Shown here one piece after another: positions 59,632 through 64,000 of a stretch of DNA of 64,000 nt. Below the pieces are notes generated by a model that was not told the origin of the DNA, ran no database searches, and saw only the letters and a program-made list of their open reading frames with translations. A program made the translations under genes and the position numbers. The stretch is from an uncultured Bryobacterales bacterium (GTDB taxonomy: Bacteria > Acidobacteriota > Terriglobia > Bryobacterales > Bryobacteraceae): assembly GCA_937859895.1 (NCBI GenBank), contig CALMAV010000178.1, positions 1 to 64,000 of the forward strand. Direction: 5' to 3'. The first letter of the stretch is position 1, and each line of letters starts with the position of its first letter.

Positions 59632-61863
59632 ATGCTGAACCCTAAACGCGCTTTTCTTGCTTGCTTTCTTCTTTTTGTTCCGGGCTGCTTCGGCCAGCGG
59701 ACTACCATTTTGCTGGACGGGGTCTGGAACATCGACGATTCGGTGTCTGCGACCGAGCGGCCCACCCGATTCACCCATCATGTTCCGGTTCCAGGCCTGG
59801 CCCATTCAGCCGAGCCTGGCTTTTCGGATGTGGATTTGTTCGACAGCCGGGAGCACATTGTCAACCAGGTTGCGAACGGCATGCTGCCTCGTTCGGCTCT
59901 GGTGAATCATACGGGCGTATCCCATCAGAAGAGAAATTATTTCTGGTATCAGCGGACAATTGATGTCCAGCCAGAGAAGGCAGCAGTCGCCGTTCTCAAA
60001 ATCAACAAAGCCCAGTTCGGGGCCGCGGTCTGGGTAAACGGGCAACTGGTGGGCGAACATCTACCCTGTTTCACGGCTGCGTTGTTCGACGTTACTGGAG
60101 CGCTTCGTCCGGGCTCAAACGAGATTCTAATTCGGATCGGCGCACATCCGGGTGTTCTCCCGTCGAATGTCTCGGCAGGAACTGATTTTGAAAAGGTTCG
60201 TTGGACTCCCGGAATTTACGATGATGTTTCTCTTCTCTTGAGCGGCAATCCGGTCATTGAGACGGTTCAAGTGGCCCCTCACATTTCGCCCGACACCGGA
60301 ATTACGGTTCAGACGAAGCTCAAGAATTACGGCGTCTCGGCAGCACGCTTTGAGTTGAAACAGCAGGTGCACGGCTGGAAGCAGTCGAGTGTTGAGGCGA
60401 AAGCCAGTCTGCGCGGTTCACTTGCTCCGGGAGAAGAGAAGATTGTCAATCAGACACTGGCAATCCCTCGTGCACGCCTTTGGTCCCCGGAGACGCCCGA
60501 TCTTTACGTTCTTGAAAGCAGCACCGGCGCAGACAGTGCAACGACCCGTTTCGGCGTTCGTGAATTCCGGTTCGATACCGCCACGCGGCGAGCCTATCTG
60601 AACGGGAAACCGATCTTCATGCGGGGGTCGAATATCACGCTTCACCGCCTGTTTGAGGACCCTTTGTCCGGCACCTTGCCCTGGAATGACGAGTGGGTGC
60701 GGAAAGTGTTAGGCGTGATCCCGAAGCAGATGCACTGGAACAGTCTCCGGTTTTGTATCGGTCCGGTACCGGAGCATTGGCTGCAAGTGGCTGATGAGAC
60801 AGGATTGCTGATTCAGAATGAGTACTTCGTCTGGGTTGGCGGAGGCTGGTTCGGCAAAGATTACCAGCCACATCTGGATAACAACGAACTTATCGGCGAG
60901 CTGAAAGAGTGGATGCGCGATAACTGGAATCACCCGAGTGTTGTGATCTGGGACGCAAACAATGAGAGTACTTATCCGGACTTCACGACGAAGATCATTC
61001 CGGCCGTCCGCTCGCTGGACCTGTCGAACCGGCCATGGGAGAACAGCTACAATCCGCCAGTCGGGCCAAACGATCCGGTTGAAGTGCATCCGTATCTGTT
61101 CAGCAAGCTGCATTCTTTCGAAGCACAAAATGTGGAGAAGCCGCGAAACGAATCTTCATTCAGCATGGCTGACCTGCAATATGATTCGCCCACGCGATCC
61201 GCTGAGGCGACAGGGCATGCGGAGATCGTGAACGAGTATGGCTGGCTTTGGCTGAACCGGAACGGTAGCCCCACAAAGTTGACGAACGACGTTTACCCCA
61301 AAATACTCGGCGGCAAGAACACAGCAGAGGAGCGCCTGAAGTGGAATGCCTATCTTCTAGCGGGACTCAGCGAGTTTTGGCGGGCTTACCGGCTTTTTGC
61401 AGGAGTCGATCATTTTGTCTACCTGACTGGGTGCGATCCCGAAGGATATACCTGCGACAACTTTCGCGATATTCGCACGCTGGAGCTACAGCCGCACTTC
61501 GTCGATTATGTCGGTAACGCGTTCGCGCCTCTTGGCGTGTATCTCAACTTCTGGCAACCGGCTCTTGACGCATCGAGCCACCAGTCTTTCACCGTCATGA
61601 TGGTCAATGACGACGATTCAGCTACGGCAGGCACGCTTAGCCTGATTCTGGAAGATGCTCAAGGGCGGACCCTGGCCAGGCGGGAACAACCGTTTGCAGT
61701 GCCGGCTCTTGGCCAGATGACCACCATGCTGGATCTCGATGTTCCGGCAGTGACCGGCCAGTGCACCTTAAAAGCGGTCGCCGAACCGCACACCGGAAAG
61801 CCATCGACGCCCACAACGAGTCGGCGCTGGGTAGAGATGGTGAAGACTCAGGTAAAACAATAG
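59632..61863 (+). CDS. Secreted glycoside hydrolase family 2 enzyme
   Basis: A 743-residue GH2 protein with a signal peptide (residues 1-21, ending FGQ). The sugar-binding domain (AAVWVNGQLVGEHLPCFTAALFDVTGALRPGSNEILIRIG in parts) and Ig-like sandwich (ARLWSPETPDLYVLE; TTRFGVREFRF) precede the TIM barrel. The acid/base Glu is in WDANNES near residue 443 and the nucleophile Glu in IVNEYGW near 535. GH2 includes beta-galactosidases, glucuronidases and mannosidases; the downstream mannose- and glucose-phosphate isomerases suggest a beta-mannoside or glucomannan-derived substrate, but this is inference. First gene of a four-gene operon. Confidence 0.85.
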   Translation: MLNPKRAFLACFLLFVPGCFGQRTTILLDGVWNIDDSVSATERPTRFTHHVPVPGLAHSAEPGFSDVDLFDSREHIVNQVANGMLPRSALVNHTGVSHQKRNYFWYQRTIDVQPEKAAVAVLKINKAQFGAAVWVNGQLVGEHLPCFTAALFDVTGALRPGSNEILIRIGAHPGVLPSNVSAGTDFEKVRWTPGIYDDVSLLLSGNPVIETVQVAPHISPDTGITVQTKLKNYGVSAARFELKQQVHGWKQSSVEAKASLRGSLAPGEEKIVNQTLAIPRARLWSPETPDLYVLESSTGADSATTRFGVREFRFDTATRRAYLNGKPIFMRGSNITLHRLFEDPLSGTLPWNDEWVRKVLGVIPKQMHWNSLRFCIGPVPEHWLQVADETGLLIQNEYFVWVGGGWFGKDYQPHLDNNELIGELKEWMRDNWNHPSVVIWDANNESTYPDFTTKIIPAVRSLDLSNRPWENSYNPPVGPNDPVEVHPYLFSKLHSFEAQNVEKPRNESSFSMADLQYDSPTRSAEATGHAEIVNEYGWLWLNRNGSPTKLTNDVYPKILGGKNTAEERLKWNAYLLAGLSEFWRAYRLFAGVDHFVYLTGCDPEGYTCDNFRDIRTLELQPHFVDYVGNAFAPLGVYLNFWQPALDASSHQSFTVMMVNDDDSATAGTLSLILEDAQGRTLARREQPFAVPALGQMTTMLDLDVPAVTGQCTLKAVAEPHTGKPSTPTTSRRWVEMVKTQVKQ

Positions 61864-61865
61864 GC

Positions 61866-62432
61866 ATGGAAATAGAACCTGACTGCAGCATTTCGGTTAA
61901 CCTTGCCAGCGGCCTGATGAGCGGCCGGAGAGTGGGCGAGATCGTTCGAACGTTGGCCGATTTGGCAGGCATCTTTGCCGACGAGCAGGCGCGCCGCTCA
62001 ATGCCTCAGGAGCAACCGGTGTACCGGGTGCAAAGCTACACACCGGTGGAAGAAGGAGTGAATGGCGGCCTTTTCTGGGGGGTCACTTTCTTATATCCGG
62101 GACGGGTCGGCGACGAATACTTCATGACCAAAGGTCATTTTCATACGATTCGGAATCGCGCGGAGTACTACGTCACAGTGAACGGTTTTGGCGCCCTTAT
62201 TTTAATGGAGGAGGACGGCAGCACACGTCTGGACTGGATGATGCCCGGCACCGTTCATTACATTCCCGGGCACACTGCCCACCGCGTTGCTAATACCGGT
62301 TCGACTACACTCTCGTTCCTCGCATGCTGGCCCAGCGACGCCGGCCACGATTACGGAGTAATTGCCGAACATGGTTTCGGCGGCCGCGTTATGTGCGTAA
62401 ACAATGCACCGGCGCTCGTTCCCCAATCATGA
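61866..62432 (+). CDS. Cupin-type glucose-6-phosphate isomerase
   Basis: 188 residues from ATG 61866, two bases after the GH2 stop; a longer frame back to 61761 is only overlap with that gene. The cupin metal site is clear: K-G-H-F-H ... E in TKGHFHTIRNRAEYY near residues 87-101, and the later His in VHYIPGHTAHRVAN near 135-148. This matches the archaeal/bacterial cupin phosphoglucose isomerases (metal-dependent, unrelated to the classical Pgi fold), which interconvert glucose 6-phosphate and fructose 6-phosphate in the cytosol. Its stop overlaps the ROK kinase start (ATGA). Confidence 0.85.
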   Translation: MEIEPDCSISVNLASGLMSGRRVGEIVRTLADLAGIFADEQARRSMPQEQPVYRVQSYTPVEEGVNGGLFWGVTFLYPGRVGDEYFMTKGHFHTIRNRAEYYVTVNGFGALILMEEDGSTRLDWMMPGTVHYIPGHTAHRVANTGSTTLSFLACWPSDAGHDYGVIAEHGFGGRVMCVNNAPALVPQS

Positions 62433-63385
62433 AGGTGCTGGCCGTAGATCTTGGCGGCAGTCACGTCGCTTGTGCTCTGGTAGAAGACGATTCCATTGTC
62501 AAATCAGAGTCATTCCAACTGCCTCCCGCGGCACGGATGAGTGATGTGCTTGCTCTAGTAGAGCAGCCTTTGCTCGCCTTGCGCGAAATGGCTTCGCACT
62601 CGGGCGCCGAGTGCAGCGGACTTGCCTTCAGCTTTTGTGGATTAGTGAATCCGCTGGCTGGGCGTATTGTTTCAACAAATGGCAAATACGACGATGGCCG
62701 GGAGCTAGATCTGGGCAAGTGGGCGCTCGAGCGGCTGAGCTTACGCCTGCTGCTTGAAAACGATGCCCGAACCGCGCTGCTAGGAGAGTATTATGCGGGC
62801 GCAGCACGCGGTTTCGATGACGTGGTCATGATGACCTTGGGCACGGGCGTTGGCGGAGCGGCCATGATAAACGGCAGGCTGCTGCACGGCAAGCATTTTC
62901 AGGCAGGCTGTCTAGGCGGGCATTTGGGGGTCAACTATCGGGGCCGGGTCTGTACCTGCGGCAATGTGGGTTGCCTCGAATCGGAAGCTTCGACCTGGGC
63001 TCTCCCTGCAATCTGCACAGCTACTCCCGGCTTCGAAGAGAGCGTGCTTCGGCACGCTCCCAAACTAGACTTTCAAACGGTCTTCGCAGCATCGGCTGAA
63101 GGCGACGAGTGCGCAATACGAGTGGGCGACACTTGCGTCGAAGCGTGGGCTGCCGGTTGTGTCACCATGATTCACGCTTATGATCCGGAGGTCGTGGTAG
63201 TAGGAGGAGGAACGATGCGTGCCGCCGAGCAGATTCTGCCCGCGCTCGGGGCGCACATCTCCCGTTGCGCGTGGACACCGTGGGGCAAAGTGAAGGTGCG
63301 CGCTGCGAAACTGGGCTCGGCGGCTTCTCTGCTGGGTGCGGTACCGCTTTTCCGAATGAACTCTCAAATGGACGCTCGAAAGTGA
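62429..63385 (+). CDS. ROK-family sugar kinase
   Basis: 318 residues from ATG 62429. The phosphate-1 motif AVDLGGSHVACALVEDD opens the protein. The zinc motif of ROK proteins is complete (CTCGNVGCLE, with the upstream GGHLGV His), and the GTGVGGAAMINGRL phosphate loop precedes it; the adenosine motif is VVVVGGGTM. Such kinases phosphorylate glucose, mannose or fructose. There is no HTH, so it is a kinase rather than a repressor. Translationally coupled to the isomerase before and the mannose-6-phosphate-isomerase-like gene after it (GTGA overlap). Confidence 0.85.
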   Translation: MKVLAVDLGGSHVACALVEDDSIVKSESFQLPPAARMSDVLALVEQPLLALREMASHSGAECSGLAFSFCGLVNPLAGRIVSTNGKYDDGRELDLGKWALERLSLRLLLENDARTALLGEYYAGAARGFDDVVMMTLGTGVGGAAMINGRLLHGKHFQAGCLGGHLGVNYRGRVCTCGNVGCLESEASTWALPAICTATPGFEESVLRHAPKLDFQTVFAASAEGDECAIRVGDTCVEAWAAGCVTMIHAYDPEVVVVGGGTMRAAEQILPALGAHISRCAWTPWGKVKVRAAKLGSAASLLGAVPLFRMNSQMDARK

Positions 63386-64000
63386 CTGATTCGCCATACG
63401 ACAAATACCCGGTGATCCGCACCGGTATTGACGGTGATGTGTTGTCGCTCGGATGGAATGACATACTCGAACGCGTTCGCGGCGAGGTGTCGAGAGGCGC
63501 ACGAAAGATTGTGATCGAGTGCTACCCGGGTGTTTTCACCGATGATATCCGGCTCGCGTTTAACCAAAGCGAAACTGCCTGGACCGTCTTCGATACAGCA
63601 GCTCCTTTCAAGGCATCCAGCGAAATTGAGCGACTGGTGTCGCGTGATCTGACGAACGATCCCGTTTTCGGGCGAATGAACGGCCTCACATTGGCGGATT
63701 TCATCGATCATCGCCGCCTGTCTGAGCTCAGCGGCCAAGTCAACGGTGACAGACCGGTTGTGGTGATTGGCACGGGGGCAACGCTGGTCTTACCGGAACC
63801 TGATCTGCTCATCTATGCAAACCTGCCGCGCTGGGAGATTCAGAAGCGGCAGCGCGCCGGATCAATCGGCAATCTCGGAGCGGAGAACCAGGGGGAACGG
63901 CCCTCTCTGAAGTACAAGCGAGGATTTTTCGTCGACTGGCGCGTTGCCGACCGGATCAAACAAGCACTGCTCGGAAAGCTTGATTACCTGCTCGATACCA
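63382..64000 (+). CDS. Mannose-6-phosphate-isomerase-like protein, N-terminal part (cut by the window)
   Basis: GTG 63382 overlaps the ROK stop; 206 codons remain open to the edge. The opening DKYPVIRTGIDGDVLSLGW and the NTP-kinase-like first domain (RKIVIECYPGVFTDDI; PVVVIGTGATLV; LIYANLPRWEIQKRQR) followed by YKRGFFVDWRVADRIK resemble the long bacterial class I mannose-6-phosphate isomerase-like proteins that carry a P-loop-type domain before the cupin. The catalytic cupin would lie beyond the window. With the ROK kinase and glucose-phosphate isomerase it would funnel mannose into glycolysis. Confidence 0.65.
   Translation, partial: MTDSPYDKYPVIRTGIDGDVLSLGWNDILERVRGEVSRGARKIVIECYPGVFTDDIRLAFNQSETAWTVFDTAAPFKASSEIERLVSRDLTNDPVFGRMNGLTLADFIDHRRLSELSGQVNGDRPVVVIGTGATLVLPEPDLLIYANLPRWEIQKRQRAGSIGNLGAENQGERPSLKYKRGFFVDWRVADRIKQALLGKLDYLLDT

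Overview
The window reads as DNA from an acidobacterium, probably of the Bryobacter/Solibacter type. It has two very large Oar-type TonB-dependent receptors with N-terminal carboxypeptidase-regulatory-like domains, PQQ beta-propeller proteins, a ThuA-domain protein, a phytanoyl-CoA-dioxygenase-like protein with two TIM-barrel sugar-phosphate isomerases, and several tyrosine recombinases of one family, some decayed. This assignment is inferred from protein families; there is no rRNA or other marker gene. I saw no rRNA, tRNA or CRISPR array.

Layout: (1) 0-8 kb is an accessory strip holding a bactofilin-like protein, hypotheticals, an intact tyrosine recombinase followed at once by a SIR2 / deoxyribosyltransferase-like / HEPN-like protein (a likely NAD-consuming defence effector), gene debris, and TPR and ankyrin proteins. 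(2) 8-24.6 kb is a metabolic region. A leftward operon holds isomerase, dioxygenase, isomerase, cytochrome c and PQQ dehydrogenase. It diverges from a rightward set of Gfo/Idh/MocA oxidoreductase, LacI regulator, ThuA, TPR lipoprotein-like protein and TonB receptor, followed by a further PQQ propeller protein. (3) 24.6-39.2 kb is a mobile island. It has a SprT-like remnant, a membrane double-AAA ATPase with a zinc-ribbon partner and a divergent Xre regulator, an HNH plus recombinase operon, a replication-relaxation-like protein, two giant translationally coupled tyrosine-recombinase-like proteins and an IS6-type transposase remnant. (4) 39.2-44.7 kb is a defence or conflict region: a RES/Xre toxin-antitoxin pair, divergent from a metallo-beta-lactamase-fold gene overlapping an E2-E1-JAB ubiquitin-conjugation-like fusion whose N-terminus carries an apparent one-base frameshift. 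(5) 46.2-54.7 kb is a plasmid-type maintenance core. It contains a recombinase with a 33-bp dif-like inverted repeat, an HTH-like protein plus a ScpA-like kleisin, tandem 170-bp repeats and GCTATCnGATAGC palindromes upstream of a type Ib parA and a small ParB-like gene, a Rep-like initiator, and about twenty 16-bp iterons. (6) 55.2-64 kb is a sugar-catabolic locus: a TonB receptor divergent from a DeoR regulator, then GH2 hydrolase, cupin-type phosphoglucose isomerase, ROK kinase and a mannose-6-phosphate-isomerase-like gene that runs off the window.

Taken together, the window looks like part of a large secondary replicon (megaplasmid or chromid), or a chromosome into which one integrated. 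It carries ordinary catabolic operons on either side of a replication/partition core and a defence-rich mobile island. The strongest candidates for little-described biology are the MBL + E2-E1-JAB operon, the SIR2-TIR-like-HEPN fusion, the giant recombinase pair, and the Rep/Par/ScpA/iteron core.
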